Made by a program: the position numbers and the translations under genes
From: Psychrobacter coccoides
Lineage (GTDB): Bacteria > Pseudomonadota > Gammaproteobacteria > Pseudomonadales > Moraxellaceae
Length of the DNA: 64,000 nt
Direction: 5' to 3'
Assembly (NCBI RefSeq): GCF_017498085.1
Contig: NZ_JAGBKM010000011.1
Coordinates: forward strand, 1 to 64,000
The notes under the pieces: generated by a model
Seen by the model: only the letters and a program-made list of their open reading frames with translations
Database searches by the model: none
What the model was told of the DNA's origin: nothing
Shown here: piece after piece, positions 7,954 to 19,507 of the stretch
How the letters are laid out: each line of letters begins with the position of its first letter
Position numbering within the stretch: position 1 is the stretch's first letter

Positions 7954-9126
7954 TTAGCCTGTTTTTTGATTATCACTAAACGCCGCATAAACCCGATTTA
8001 ACCCCTCACGCAGCAGCGCTTCAGGACACGCTACGTTAAGACGCATTTTTAGATGCCCCTCGCTACCGTATTTAATCCCCGAGTTTAGCTCAACTTTCGC
8101 CGCACGCAGCTTATCATACAGCGCCTGATCGTCCTCACCGTACGCCGAGCAATCGAGCCAAATTAAATACGATGCTTCTGGACGCATCACCTTAATATCA
8201 GGCAAATGCCATGCTAAAAAGTCTAGCGTGATGTCGATATTTTTTTCAATATAAGCCAGTACCTGTTCAAGCCACTCGCCGCCCTCCTCATAAGCGCTTT
8301 GCATCACTGTATAAGCAAATAAATTCAGCTCATACTCGTCATTCAAATGTTGCTGCTGACTGATTTTTTTGATTAAAGCATCGTCTTTAGCAAAGATCAT
8401 AGAGCCTTTGATGCCCGCTACATTAAAGGTTTTGGTCATCGAAGTCAGGCTGACGACACGATGTGCGTACCCTGCTGCGTCTGCTAGCTTTAAAAAGGGC
8501 ACAAACTTATGACCGCTTAAAGTCAGATCTTGATGAATCTCATCGCTGACAATCGCTACATTATGCTTTTTACATAGCGTAAGTAGCCCTTTAAGTTCAT
8601 CTTTTGTCCACACGCGCCCGCCCGGATTATGCGGATTACAGAGCAGATATAGCTTTACCTTATGCTCGACTATTTTTGCCTCGATGTCTTCCATATCCAG
8701 ATGCAATTTACTATCGACTTCTTTTAACGCTGAGGTAATCAGTGTGCGGCCATTTTGCTGAGTTTTGGTCATAAACGGCGTATAGATAGGGTCATTGACC
8801 AGTACCGCATCACCAATTTCGGTAAAGACATGCATCATCAACGCCAAACTTGGCACCACCCCTGGCGAGAACAAGATGTTTTGTTTCTCCAGCGCTAAAT
8901 CATAACGACTGCCGTGCCAATTAATAATCGATTCATACAACCCCTCAGTCGGCTTGGTATAGCCTAGTATGCCATGCTCCACCACACGCTGCACACTATC
9001 CAAGATAGGCTGAGCGGCCTTAAAATCCATATCTGCAACCCAGAGCGGGATAGTGTCATCGTCGTAGTGCCATTTGATTGACCCTGTATTGCTTCTATCG
9101 ATGATCTCATCAAAGTTATATGCCAT
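7954..9126 (-). CDS. MalY/PatB-family PLP-dependent C-S lyase/aminotransferase
   Basis: A 390-residue fold-type I pyridoxal-phosphate enzyme. The PLP lysine is in SMTKTFNVAGIKGS near residue 230. The N-terminal WVADMDF and FSPGVVPSL segments and CNPHNPGGRVW are typical of the MalY/PatB branch, which cleaves cystathionine or cysteine conjugates to a thiol, pyruvate and ammonia, with weak aminotransferase activity in some members. Cytosolic, with no signal peptide. The start has AAAGGAGATC upstream. It converges with the FGGY kinase gene, leaving only 26 bases between the stops. The neighbouring AEC permease faces the same way, about 100 bases upstream, and might export a product; that link is speculative. 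Confidence 0.88.
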   Translation of the reverse strand: MAYNFDEIIDRSNTGSIKWHYDDDTIPLWVADMDFKAAQPILDSVQRVVEHGILGYTKPTEGLYESIINWHGSRYDLALEKQNILFSPGVVPSLALMMHVFTEIGDAVLVNDPIYTPFMTKTQQNGRTLITSALKEVDSKLHLDMEDIEAKIVEHKVKLYLLCNPHNPGGRVWTKDELKGLLTLCKKHNVAIVSDEIHQDLTLSGHKFVPFLKLADAAGYAHRVVSLTSMTKTFNVAGIKGSMIFAKDDALIKKISQQQHLNDEYELNLFAYTVMQSAYEEGGEWLEQVLAYIEKNIDITLDFLAWHLPDIKVMRPEASYLIWLDCSAYGEDDQALYDKLRAAKVELNSGIKYGSEGHLKMRLNVACPEALLREGLNRVYAAFSDNQKTG

Positions 9127-9226
9127 GGAAGATCTCCTTTAAAAATGACTTTGGTTTCTTGTGTTGTAGGTAGTAAGCTGTCTGGTCTCTTATCAATCCG
9201 TTAAAAACAATGATAATGAATCCGCT

Positions 9227-10174
9227 TTAAAACCCAATCGTCATCTGCCAATAAATCAGCACCGCACTCATACTAAAAAATGAACCTATGGTAGAGATAA
9301 TGACAATAGCGGACATACGGCTCACCAGTCCATAGTGCTGACCAATAATAGCGATGGTAGAGAATGTCGGTGCTGAAGCAAACAGCAGAGCGACATAATT
9401 GTCTTGCTGTGTGCCGCCCGAAATCAGCATAATCGCCAATAGTATCAAGAGTGGATGCAGCATCAGCTTACCCAAGCCGATAGTGGTGATTTTTGGCAAA
9501 TCGCCCTTTAACTCTAGACCATACAGACTCATACCTATGACAAACAGGGCAACAGGGGCCGCTGCGCCAGTAAGCATCTGTGTGGTCTGCTCGACCATTT
9601 GCGGTATCGGTAGACTAAATATAGAAAAAATCAGACTGATCACGATAGTAATAATCAGCGGGTTACGAGTAAAGTTTTTACCGATACCTAATAGGACGCT
9701 GGCTAGAGACTTACCTGAGTTGGGATTCATCTCCGCCATGACAAACAACATCGGTAGGATCAACAGGTTTTCGATAAGAACGCCCATCGACAAGTAGGCA
9801 GCCGCCCTATCAGACCCAATCACCATAGAGGCGACAGCATAACCGATAAAAGCACTGTTAGAGAAAGACAGAGCTGTAGAGTTGAGCGCAGCAGAGACAT
9901 TATCTTGTTGCCAAACCATCTTGGTCAGCACAACACCTACCATAAACGCCATCACTGAGCCCAAAGCGTAGATAGACAAATAATACGGCAGTATAACGTC
10001 TTGAAAAGGCATGTCAGCAATGGCGTTGAACATCAAAGCTGGCAGGGCAATATTTAAGACCAGACTCCCCATACCTTTAGCATGCTGAGGATTAATAACC
10101 TTGAGGCGTACACTTAAATAACCCAGTGCGATAAGGATAAAAATAGGGGCAGTGATGTTAATAATGTCGAGCAT
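9227..10174 (-). CDS. AEC-family permease (auxin efflux carrier type)
   Basis: A 315-residue integral inner-membrane protein with about ten hydrophobic helices split into two halves, the layout of AEC (PIN-like) transporters. The N-terminus (MLDIINITAPIFILIALGYL) and the mid helix LNIALPALMFNAIADMP, whose Asn/Pro break is conserved in the family, support the call. Bacterial members such as MleP/MdcF export or import small organic acids or amino acids. The substrate is not determinable here. An AAAGGGGC ribosome site precedes the start. It lies upstream of the PatB-type gene on the same strand with a 100-base gap, so an operon is possible. Confidence 0.88.
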   Translation of the reverse strand: MLDIINITAPIFILIALGYLSVRLKVINPQHAKGMGSLVLNIALPALMFNAIADMPFQDVILPYYLSIYALGSVMAFMVGVVLTKMVWQQDNVSAALNSTALSFSNSAFIGYAVASMVIGSDRAAAYLSMGVLIENLLILPMLFVMAEMNPNSGKSLASVLLGIGKNFTRNPLIITIVISLIFSIFSLPIPQMVEQTTQMLTGAAAPVALFVIGMSLYGLELKGDLPKITTIGLGKLMLHPLLILLAIMLISGGTQQDNYVALLFASAPTFSTIAIIGQHYGLVSRMSAIVIISTIGSFFSMSAVLIYWQMTIGF

Positions 10175-10259
10175 AATCGTGATTGCCCCTTTATGGCATG
10201 GGTATGATCAAGCATTTATATCGTTAATCCTAAATAAAGAAAATGCAGCTATGCCAGCG

Positions 10260-10342
10260 TGCTACTGGTACAAACTTTCCTTGCCTGCTACTTCCCTTCG
10301 CACCTGCGCAACGTTGTTTTAAGAGAAAGCATCCCAGTAGCA
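10260..10342 (+). repeat. Dispersed palindromic repeat (TACTGG family)
   Basis: It begins TGCTACTGGTACAAACTTTC and ends ATCCCAGTAGCA, so the outer 9-10 bases are inverted repeats. The interior shares TTGCCTGCT and GCGCAACG blocks with copies at 6231-6320 and 52063-52138. Confidence 0.65.
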
Positions 10343-10376
10343 CTGGGTTTCTTTTATCGTGGATCGACTATAGTTA

Positions 10377-10545
10377 GGGCGGGTTTACATTTTGAAAATG
10401 ATAATAAAAATGAGATAAACCGATGTCAAACAAGGAAGATAATGCCGATAATATCAAGATATTAGCCAGCTATTTGACGACGTTTGGCAAGATTTAGCCA
10501 TTTTTAGCCCATTTAGATGTTTTCGTTCGAATTAAAGACACGCCC
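10377..10545 (-). repeat. MITE-like element, 169 bp, copy 1
   Basis: Bounded by TA at 10375-10376 and 10546-10547. On the minus strand it starts GGGCGTGTCTTTAATTC and reads through CTAAATGGGCTAAAAATGGC and CTCATTTTTAT, matching the copy at 37910-38078 along its whole length and with the same length. The end at 10377 is partly decayed (GGGCGGGTTTAC). No reading frame of useful size, so it would be mobilised in trans if at all. Confidence 0.8.
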
Positions 10546-10574
10546 TAGCCTTTGGATAACTATAGCGGCAAACC

Positions 10575-11378
10575 CTAACGCCCTGTAAAATGAGCCTCAC
10601 GGCGCTCGACCATGGCCATTGCCCCTTCTTTTGCATCGTCTGAATGAAACAAGTCTGGCAGATAGCTATGAATGTTCGCCAGTGCGCTAGCGGCGCCATG
10701 GCGACTGGCATCCTGTGCTGAGGACAGCAGCCCTTGTACGCCAAGCGGGGCAGCCGTCGAGATTTGTTGCGCAAGCGTCAGTGCTCGATCGTACTCTGTA
10801 CCGCTAGGCACCACCTCGCTAACCAAGTTTAACTTATCAGCAGTTTGTGCATCAAACGGCTTACCTGTCAATAAATATGGCATGGCTTTTTGCCAACCCG
10901 CTGCTGCGACAAATCTGACCGTCGCCCCACCAAACGGCATGATACCCCGTTGCACTTCCATTTGCGCAAAGTTGCACGTACTACTGGCGATGACCACATC
11001 ACTATTGAGCATCAGCTCAATACCAGCGGTAAAGCATGTGCCTTGTACTGCGACCACGACAGGCTTAGTACGCCGTTTACCACTGATGCCCCACGGATCA
11101 ATTTCGTCATCGCTAAACTCAAACGCGCCTTTGTCCCATTTATCTTGTAGCTCCATCAAATCAAGACCGGCGGTAAAGTGTTCACCATGGGCAAATATCA
11201 AGGCACAACGCAGACTATCGTCATTTTCGTAGCGAGTAAGTGCTGCAGACAGCTGGCCGATCATATGACTGTCAAAGGCATTGCGCTTATCCACACGATT
11301 TAATCCAATCAGGCAGAGATAGCCCTCGCTCTCAAAAGTGATGCGATTGTCTGTGCTGTTATTGCCGTCCGTAGTCAT
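10575..11378 (-). CDS. Enoyl-CoA hydratase/isomerase (crotonase) family protein
   Basis: A 267-residue cytosolic crotonase-fold enzyme. Oxyanion-hole segments are FAHGEHFTAGLDL near residue 65 and GTCFTAGIELML near 113. Both glutamates used by hydratases appear conserved: one in GIELML, one in AQMEVQRGIMPFGG near residue 140. It should hydrate 2-enoyl-CoA thioesters or act on a related CoA substrate; the family is too broad for a specific assignment. AAGGAT precedes the ATG. It stands alone, with repeats downstream and a divergent LysE gene upstream. Confidence 0.9.
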   Translation of the reverse strand: MTTDGNNSTDNRITFESEGYLCLIGLNRVDKRNAFDSHMIGQLSAALTRYENDDSLRCALIFAHGEHFTAGLDLMELQDKWDKGAFEFSDDEIDPWGISGKRRTKPVVVAVQGTCFTAGIELMLNSDVVIASSTCNFAQMEVQRGIMPFGGATVRFVAAAGWQKAMPYLLTGKPFDAQTADKLNLVSEVVPSGTEYDRALTLAQQISTAAPLGVQGLLSSAQDASRHGAASALANIHSYLPDLFHSDDAKEGAMAMVERREAHFTGR

Positions 11379-11563
11379 GATTTTATCCTTTTTATGTTTG
11401 TAGCTGTGTAAGGTGCAGTTAATTTAACTTTCTTTCAATATAGACATACGCCCCTTGCAACGCAAGCACCGTTTTAGCCTTGCCATTGATAGCTAATATC
11501 AGTTGACCTGATTTGCGATAAGTGTAACCATGATCCAAACTAGGATATGACTCAGAGCATTTT

Positions 11564-12217
11564 ATGGAATTTTGGCATGGTTTTTTACTGATCACCAGCG
11601 TACATCTGTTAGCAGCCATGTCCCCTGGTCCCGACTTTGTCTTAGTTTCACGTGAAACCCTAACCAAGGGCCGACGTACTGGCCTTATTTGTAGCTTGGG
11701 CATTACTTTAGGATTGGCTATCCACATTATTTATTCGGTATTAGGTCTGGCAGCCATCATTGCGCACTCGCAGCCTTTACTCACTGCAATTAAATGGCTT
11801 GGCGGTGCTTATTTGATTTATCTGGGTTGGCAAGGTATTGGTGCTAAACCCAAAAAACCAGTCAACTTACCTCACTCTACGGCTGCCAACTGTTCAAAAC
11901 CATCCTCAAGTGACATCGAATCCACGTTTGCTACCCTGCGTCGTGGCTTTTTTTGCAACGTCTTTAATCCCAAAGCGCCCGTATACTTTGTGGCGATTTT
12001 TACGCTCGTACTGTCGCCTGATATTCCGCTTTGGCAGCTGTCGATTTATGGTGTATGGATGATGGTGCTACAGATGGCATGGTTTAGCACCGTAGTGATG
12101 CTACTCTCTATTCCTGCGATTTTGAGACGCTTTCAGCGCTTTGAGCATTGGATAGACCGCATATTAGGGTCAGCGATGATCGTCTTGGGATTGAACCTCA
12201 TTTTTCGTAGTCGTTAA
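11564..12217 (+). CDS. LysE-family amino-acid exporter
   Basis: A 217-residue inner-membrane protein with about six hydrophobic helices. The N-terminal family motif AAMSPGPDFVLVSRETL is at residues 22-38, and the second conserved element GGAYLIYLGWQGIG is near residue 75. LysE/RhtB proteins export amino acids or their derivatives. The substrate is unknown. A perfect parS core sits in the coding sequence at 11645-11658 and encodes the VSRET residues. It is divergent from the crotonase gene and upstream of rlmF. Confidence 0.9.
   Translation: MEFWHGFLLITSVHLLAAMSPGPDFVLVSRETLTKGRRTGLICSLGITLGLAIHIIYSVLGLAAIIAHSQPLLTAIKWLGGAYLIYLGWQGIGAKPKKPVNLPHSTAANCSKPSSSDIESTFATLRRGFFCNVFNPKAPVYFVAIFTLVLSPDIPLWQLSIYGVWMMVLQMAWFSTVVMLLSIPAILRRFQRFEHWIDRILGSAMIVLGLNLIFRSR
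11645..11658. promoter_or_regulatory. parS: parS site (perfect core), inside lysE-type gene
   Basis: GTTTCACGTGAAAC is the perfect palindromic core of the ParB-binding consensus. It is the leftmost of nine sites in this window, about 10.5 kb left of dnaA. Confidence 0.85.
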
Positions 12218-12293
12218 GACACTGATAACACATCAGTTGTCTCAAAAATCTGCTACACTGTTCGGCTATATCTAAACATTAAAGCCCCATACT

Positions 12294-13355
12294 ATGACCA
12301 GTAAGCCGATTCAGCGTACCACCCCACCTACCAAGTCCAGCAACAGCCCCAATAGCAAACATAGAAACCGGGCACCTAGTAGAGCCAAAAACCTGGGTAA
12401 GTTACATCCACGTAATCCGCATCAAGGTCGCTACGACTTTGCTGTCTTGACCCGAGCCCTGCCTGAGCTTGCCAAGCACACCATCACCAACCCTAAGGGC
12501 GAGCCGACGATTAACTTTTCCGATCATCAGGCCGTACGTGTCCTCAACCAAGCGCTGCTGGCTCATTTTTATGGTGTCAAGTTTTGGGACATTCCAGAAG
12601 GCTACTTGTGCCCACCGATTCCTGGACGAGCCGACTACATTCATTACATCGCTGATTTATTGGCTCAAACCACGCATATTCATGACGACAATACACCGCC
12701 AACGGGTAAGCATATTCACGCCTTAGATATTGGTACGGGTGCCAGCGCTATCTATCCCATTATTGGCAGTCAAAGCTATGGCTGGCGCTTCACAGCCAGC
12801 GATATCGACCCTATTTCGGTCAATACCGCAGCGCTGATTGGTGAGGCCAACCCCAAGCTCAAAGGCACAATTAAGGTCAAATTACAGCCAGAACCCAAGT
12901 ATATATTCAAAAATATAATCGGCCGTCAGGATTATTTCGATGTGGTGGTTTGTAACCCGCCATTCCATGCTTCATTAGAAGAAGCGATGCAAGCCAACAG
13001 TCGTAAACAGCATAACTTACAACGGCATCGTGGCAAAAACCAAAATGAGAAAATAAGTCGCCATTCGACCAAATCAGGCAATGCAGCGCAAAACCTAAAC
13101 TTTGGTGGTCAGCACAGGGAGCTATGGAGTGAGGGCGGTGAGATTACTTTTTTGACCAACATGATAAAAGAGAGTCAAAGCTACGCTGAGCATGTGGGCT
13201 GGTTTACTTCTTTAGTGTCAAAGTCTGAAAACGTAAAGCCATTACAGCAATTATTAAAGCAGCTAGATGCTACGCAGATGCGCATTATTGAAATGAGTCA
13301 AGGTCAAAAAAGCACTCGGGTCTTGGCATGGCGCTTCAACACTGACGAAGAGTAA
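12294..13355 (+). CDS. rlmF: 23S rRNA (adenine(1618)-N6)-methyltransferase RlmF
   Basis: A 353-residue class I SAM-dependent methyltransferase that modifies A1618 of 23S rRNA. The SAM-binding motif [16 protein letters not shown] is near residue 145 and the N6-adenine catalytic motif [10 protein letters not shown] near residue 222. The conserved N-terminal block is [19 protein letters not shown] near residue 40. The first ~40 residues are basic and rich in Ser/Pro/Asn, as expected for an rRNA-contacting tail. Length is near the family norm (about 310-340). A clear hairpin terminator follows the stop codon. Confidence 0.94.
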   Translation: MTSKPIQRTTPPTKSSNSPNSKHRNRAPSRAKNLGKLHPRNPHQGRYDFAVLTRALPELAKHTITNPKGEPTINFSDHQAVRVLNQALLAHFYGVKFWDIPEGYLCPPIPGRADYIHYIADLLAQTTHIHDDNTPPTGKHIHALDIGTGASAIYPIIGSQSYGWRFTASDIDPISVNTAALIGEANPKLKGTIKVKLQPEPKYIFKNIIGRQDYFDVVVCNPPFHASLEEAMQANSRKQHNLQRHRGKNQNEKISRHSTKSGNAAQNLNFGGQHRELWSEGGEITFLTNMIKESQSYAEHVGWFTSLVSKSENVKPLQQLLKQLDATQMRIIEMSQGQKSTRVLAWRFNTDEE

Positions 13356-13379
13356 TTGATAAAAATAGGACTTATTAAA

Positions 13380-13393
13380 GTTTCACGTGAAAC
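13380..13393. promoter_or_regulatory. parS: parS site (perfect core), intergenic after rlmF
   Basis: GTTTCACGTGAAAC, extended to AGTTTCACGTGAAACA at 13379-13394. It lies between the rlmF stop codon and its terminator. Confidence 0.88.
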
Positions 13394-13395
13394 AA

Positions 13396-13432
13396 AAAAA
13401 ACACCGCTCTGGCATCCAAAGCGGTGTTTTTA
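13396..13432 (+). terminator. Terminator after rlmF, possibly bidirectional
   Basis: ACACCGCT pairs with AGCGGTGT round a loop of about 11 bases, with A-rich sequence before and T-rich sequence after. It could also stop leftward transcription from mntP. Confidence 0.85.
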
Positions 13433-13470
13433 TGCTATATGGTTTTTGATATTCATGGCGCATAGTCCAG

Positions 13471-13578
13471 TATAGTCGAGGAGTTTTAAAATCGCTACAA
13501 GGCGACCGACCGCAGATAGTACACTAAGTACATCTAGGGCGGGTAACCCCATAGCGGTTTAAAAGTGCTCCGACTATA
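13471..13578. repeat. 108-bp element with ~26-bp terminal inverted repeats
   Basis: The left arm TATAGTCGAGGAGTTTTAAA and the right arm (GTTTAAAAGTGCTCCGACTATA, read inverted) form imperfect inverted repeats of about 26 bases. The middle holds a GTAC...AAGTAC inverted motif. The right end stops exactly before the mntP stop codon (13579-13581). It resembles a small non-autonomous or REP-like element. Confidence 0.6.
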
Positions 13579-14217
13579 TCAAAAAATCATGACCTTTATA
13601 CCCATAGCAATCAATACCAGTCCGCCCAGTATCTCAGCTTTACTCTCAAGCCACGTGCCTGAGCGCCAGCCTAAATAAACACCGACCAGCCCAAACATAG
13701 CCGTTACAATCGCAATAGTTAAGCATACCAACCATGCATCGAGCGCCATCAAATTCAAAGTAAACCCTGCTGCCATCGCATCGATACTGGTGCCAATGGC
13801 TAAAGTCAACATGGTGTGATGACGGATAATTTTAGGAGCCTTTTTATCCTCAAACGCCTTAGTGTGAACTTCGATATCTTTATGAGTATCAGTAGTGTTC
13901 TTACCTTGCTTGCTATCGCTTGGAGCCTCTCGAGCCATGACAATAAACGACTCATAGAGCATGACAGCACCCAGTGACATAAGAATAACCCCACCAATCA
14001 AGGGGGCCGCAGCAGCCAACCAACCTAACAAGACAGCATCTAATATATGACCGATGAGCGGCATAACGCCCTGAGCCGTACCAAAATATAATGCTGTATA
14101 AATAGCCAAACGTAGGATATAAGTGCGACTCTGCTTCTGAGCTTTTGCGCCCAAACTGATTGATACTGCAAATGCATCCATTGTTAGAGCAATGGCGAGT
14201 AAAAAAGCTTCAAACAT
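13579..14217 (-). CDS. mntP: MntP-family manganese efflux pump, copy 1
   Basis: A 212-residue inner-membrane protein made of two related three-helix halves. The paired acidic motifs [12 protein letters not shown] (near residue 13) and [13 protein letters not shown] (near residue 143) are the MntP signature; these aspartates are thought to coordinate Mn2+. The loop between the halves is longer than in E. coli MntP (188 residues) and is charged (Lys, Asp, His). A close paralogue lies 67 bases upstream on the same strand, so the pair is probably a tandem duplication and an operon. A 108-bp repeat abuts its stop codon. Confidence 0.9.
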   Translation of the reverse strand: MFEAFLLAIALTMDAFAVSISLGAKAQKQSRTYILRLAIYTALYFGTAQGVMPLIGHILDAVLLGWLAAAAPLIGGVILMSLGAVMLYESFIVMAREAPSDSKQGKNTTDTHKDIEVHTKAFEDKKAPKIIRHHTMLTLAIGTSIDAMAAGFTLNLMALDAWLVCLTIAIVTAMFGLVGVYLGWRSGTWLESKAEILGGLVLIAMGIKVMIF

Positions 14218-14284
14218 GTTTTACTCCTGTCCTAATAGCCTGCTTGTTTTTGAATGGCTATCGTCATTACTGATCTGAAGCTAT

Positions 14285-14893
14285 TTAGCTAAAAAACATA
14301 ACTTTCAAACCAATAATAATTAACACGAGTCCACCCAATGCTTCTGCTTTATCCTCTAGATAAGTGCCAGATTTTTTACCCAAATAAACACCGAAAAAGC
14401 TAAAACCAGCTGTTATAATAGCGATAATTAAACAGGCCAACCATGCATTAAGCGCTAGTAAATTAAGTGTAAAGCCTGCTGCCATGGCATCGATACTGGT
14501 CGCAATCGCAAGCGTAAACATAGTGCGGTGATTGATGCTATTGTTTATGACGGCAACAGCATCATCAGTGTCAGATTTTAGGTGAAGCGTGCTGTCTACC
14601 GCATCCTCCCAATCAACATCAAACACTTCATAAAGCATCTTTCCACCGAGACCGACAAGAATAATACCGCCAATCCAAGGCGCAGCAGCAGCAAGCCAAC
14701 TTAGGAGCGCCGCGCCTAATAAGTAACCTATCAATGGCATCACACCCTGTGCAATACCAAAATATAACGCCGCATAAATAGCCAGTCGTAGCAAATACTG
14801 CTTACCCTGTTTTTGCGACTTGGCACCCAGTCCGATGGCTACTGCAAACGCATCCATCGCAAGGGCGATAGCGAGTAGTCCTACTTCTATCAT
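14285..14893 (-). CDS. mntP: MntP-family manganese efflux pump, copy 2
   Basis: A 202-residue paralogue of the gene at 13579-14217, with the same motifs [12 protein letters not shown] (near residue 13) and [13 protein letters not shown] (near residue 133) and near-identical spacing. The central loop differs (shorter, with an acidic stretch around residues 90-120), which suggests divergence rather than a very recent copy. It is first in the two-gene unit. I see no yybP-ykoY-like manganese riboswitch in the short upstream region, which instead holds a parS variant and the gyrB terminator. Confidence 0.9.
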   Translation of the reverse strand: MIEVGLLAIALAMDAFAVAIGLGAKSQKQGKQYLLRLAIYAALYFGIAQGVMPLIGYLLGAALLSWLAAAAPWIGGIILVGLGGKMLYEVFDVDWEDAVDSTLHLKSDTDDAVAVINNSINHRTMFTLAIATSIDAMAAGFTLNLLALNAWLACLIIAIITAGFSFFGVYLGKKSGTYLEDKAEALGGLVLIIIGLKVMFFS

Positions 14894-14925
14894 TTTACCT
14901 TCTCATTCTTATTGCAATGCACTAG

Positions 14926-14939
14926 GTTTCACATGAAAC
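14926..14939. promoter_or_regulatory. parS: parS site (central CA variant) between mntP and gyrB
   Basis: GTTTCACATGAAAC, one base from the perfect palindrome. It is intergenic, upstream of the mntP pair. Confidence 0.8.
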
Positions 14940-14951
14940 AACCTTGATATT

Positions 14952-14988
14952 AAAAAACCACCGCCTTGATAGCCAAAGCGGTGGTTTT
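14952..14988 (-). terminator. Rho-independent terminator of gyrB
   Basis: AACCACCGC (14956-14964) pairs with GCGGTGGTT (14978-14986). On the minus strand a T tract follows the hairpin, 35-70 bases after the gyrB stop codon. Confidence 0.88.
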
Positions 14989-15023
14989 CATGAATTAACA
15001 GCGACTTATCCGTTTTTAGAGCA

Positions 15024-18142
<3,119 letters not shown>

Positions 18143-19342
18143 TCATAAAAAAGAGGAAATCTGACCTTGTTTCATGTGAAACACTATCGGATGCGGCCAT
18201 AAATCTTTGATCAAAGGCACGATATCATCCGTTAAGCTACTCATAAACACTTGGCAAGGCAGCTGGGCTAAGGTAGACAACAAAATCTGTATCGCTCTAT
18301 TGTCGAGTTCGGCAGTGACATCATCTAGCAAGACGACTGGCGTAGCCTTGGGCGACAAACCATTATGAGTTGACATCGCCTCTGCTTTACTTTCAAGTAA
18401 CAACGGTAATTGAGACAAGCGCAAAGCCGTAATTAAAAGCTTTTTTTCACCTCTCGATAAAACATTGGCCGCCTGCTCTTTTAGAGCTTTAGGTTTTATC
18501 ATGTCACTACTGTCTGCATACTCAGATGATGGCGTAGATTTGTCGTCATCTGAGCGCCAATACACATGGATATCAGCGCGATGATTACCGATACGGGTAT
18601 ACCCTAGCTGTAAGTCCTGCTCTAAGCGCTCGTTAAGCTGTATATCAAGTGCGACACTGGTATCGTAGCCGGCACTATAACTTAGGCTTAGTTGTTCGGC
18701 ATATTCAGGTAACAACTGGACGATACTTTTTGCAAAATAAGGCTGCCATTCAGTAAATACTTGTTCGCGATAATGATGAATGAGAGCTGCATGATTACTC
18801 AACCCCTTATCCCAAGACCTAAGCTCAGCGAGCTGAACTTGAGTGAGGTGCTGTGTCTTTTTTAACAAACTATTGCGCTGTTTTAGCAAACGTTGATACG
18901 CCACCCACTGCGGATGAAACCCCTGTTTCATGTGAAACACAAGCCAATCTAATAGCTGCCGACGACTGGCACTGCCCTGCTCTAGCATATCCATAGTAGA
19001 AGGATCGATAAGCAGGGTCGGTAGCTGTTCAGTAAGGATGCTTTGGTTATAAACTGTGGTTTGATTGAGGCGCAGTAATGTTGTCGCATCAGCTTGCTTT
19101 TGAATGGCTAATGTACTGGCATCATTGAGTCTAGCGTGGACAGTAGTCGCATTTTTATGGTGCTGAATATAGCGTTTGGGTTGATGATGACGGAAGCTTT
19201 TACCTCTAGATAATAAAAATATCGCTTCAAGTAGCGACGTTTTGCCGCTACCATTTGCGCCTATTATTAGATTACAGACAGTAGATTGGAGATCCACTTG
19301 GGTCAGATTTCGTAGGTTGGATATTTGTAGACGTTCAATCAT
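18143..19342 (-). CDS. recF: DNA replication and repair protein RecF
   Basis: A 399-residue SMC-like ATPase that helps load RecA at gaps with RecO and RecR. The Walker A motif GANGSGKT is at residues 28-35. The ABC signature LSRGEKKLLITALRLSQ is near residue 295, and Walker B PVVLLDDVTAELD near 340. It is slightly longer than E. coli RecF (357). It sits in the canonical dnaN-recF-gyrB order. Two parS variants lie inside it (18169-18182 and 18925-18938), and both encode the same residues, VFHMKQG. Confidence 0.96.
   Translation of the reverse strand: MIERLQISNLRNLTQVDLQSTVCNLIIGANGSGKTSLLEAIFLLSRGKSFRHHQPKRYIQHHKNATTVHARLNDASTLAIQKQADATTLLRLNQTTVYNQSILTEQLPTLLIDPSTMDMLEQGSASRRQLLDWLVFHMKQGFHPQWVAYQRLLKQRNSLLKKTQHLTQVQLAELRSWDKGLSNHAALIHHYREQVFTEWQPYFAKSIVQLLPEYAEQLSLSYSAGYDTSVALDIQLNERLEQDLQLGYTRIGNHRADIHVYWRSDDDKSTPSSEYADSSDMIKPKALKEQAANVLSRGEKKLLITALRLSQLPLLLESKAEAMSTHNGLSPKATPVVLLDDVTAELDNRAIQILLSTLAQLPCQVFMSSLTDDIVPLIKDLWPHPIVFHMKQGQISSFL
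18169..18182. promoter_or_regulatory. parS: parS site (TG variant) at the 3' end of recF
   Basis: GTTTCATGTGAAAC, extended to TGTTTCATGTGAAACA at 18168-18183. Within the gene it encodes FHMKQ close to the C-terminus. Confidence 0.85.
18925..18938. promoter_or_regulatory. parS: parS site (TG variant) inside recF
   Basis: GTTTCATGTGAAAC, extended to TGTTTCATGTGAAACA at 18924-18939. The second site in recF, 756 bases from the first and encoding the same VFHMKQG heptapeptide. Confidence 0.85.
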
Positions 19343-19507
19343 AATATCGACAGCCGCCTATTAATTTCAATATAAGGACAGATTAAAGTTTACTAATTAA
19401 GCAATACAGGTAGAGCTACAGCAAGTATCATTTTGGCAATACTGACCCAGCAGCTTTGCCAACAACACTTTCAACACGACCTTTAGGCAGCATATTGAAA
19501 CCTTAAA

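Larger units (their letters stand above)
10175..10574. other. Gene-free spacer filled by two repeat elements
   Basis: The 400 bases between the AEC permease and the crotonase gene hold a TACTGG-family repeat (10260-10342) and a 169-bp MITE-like element (10377-10545). The plus-strand open frame at 10259-10465 runs through both repeats and is not a gene. Confidence 0.6.

Noticed and set aside
10672-11232. 186-codon plus-strand open frame opposite the crotonase gene
   Set aside because: Antisense to a gene with conserved catalytic residues; the product is low-complexity Ser/Ala/Cys with no domain.
14894-15023. yybP-ykoY manganese riboswitch before the mntP pair
   Set aside because: The spacer is only 130 bases and is taken up by a parS variant and the gyrB terminator.
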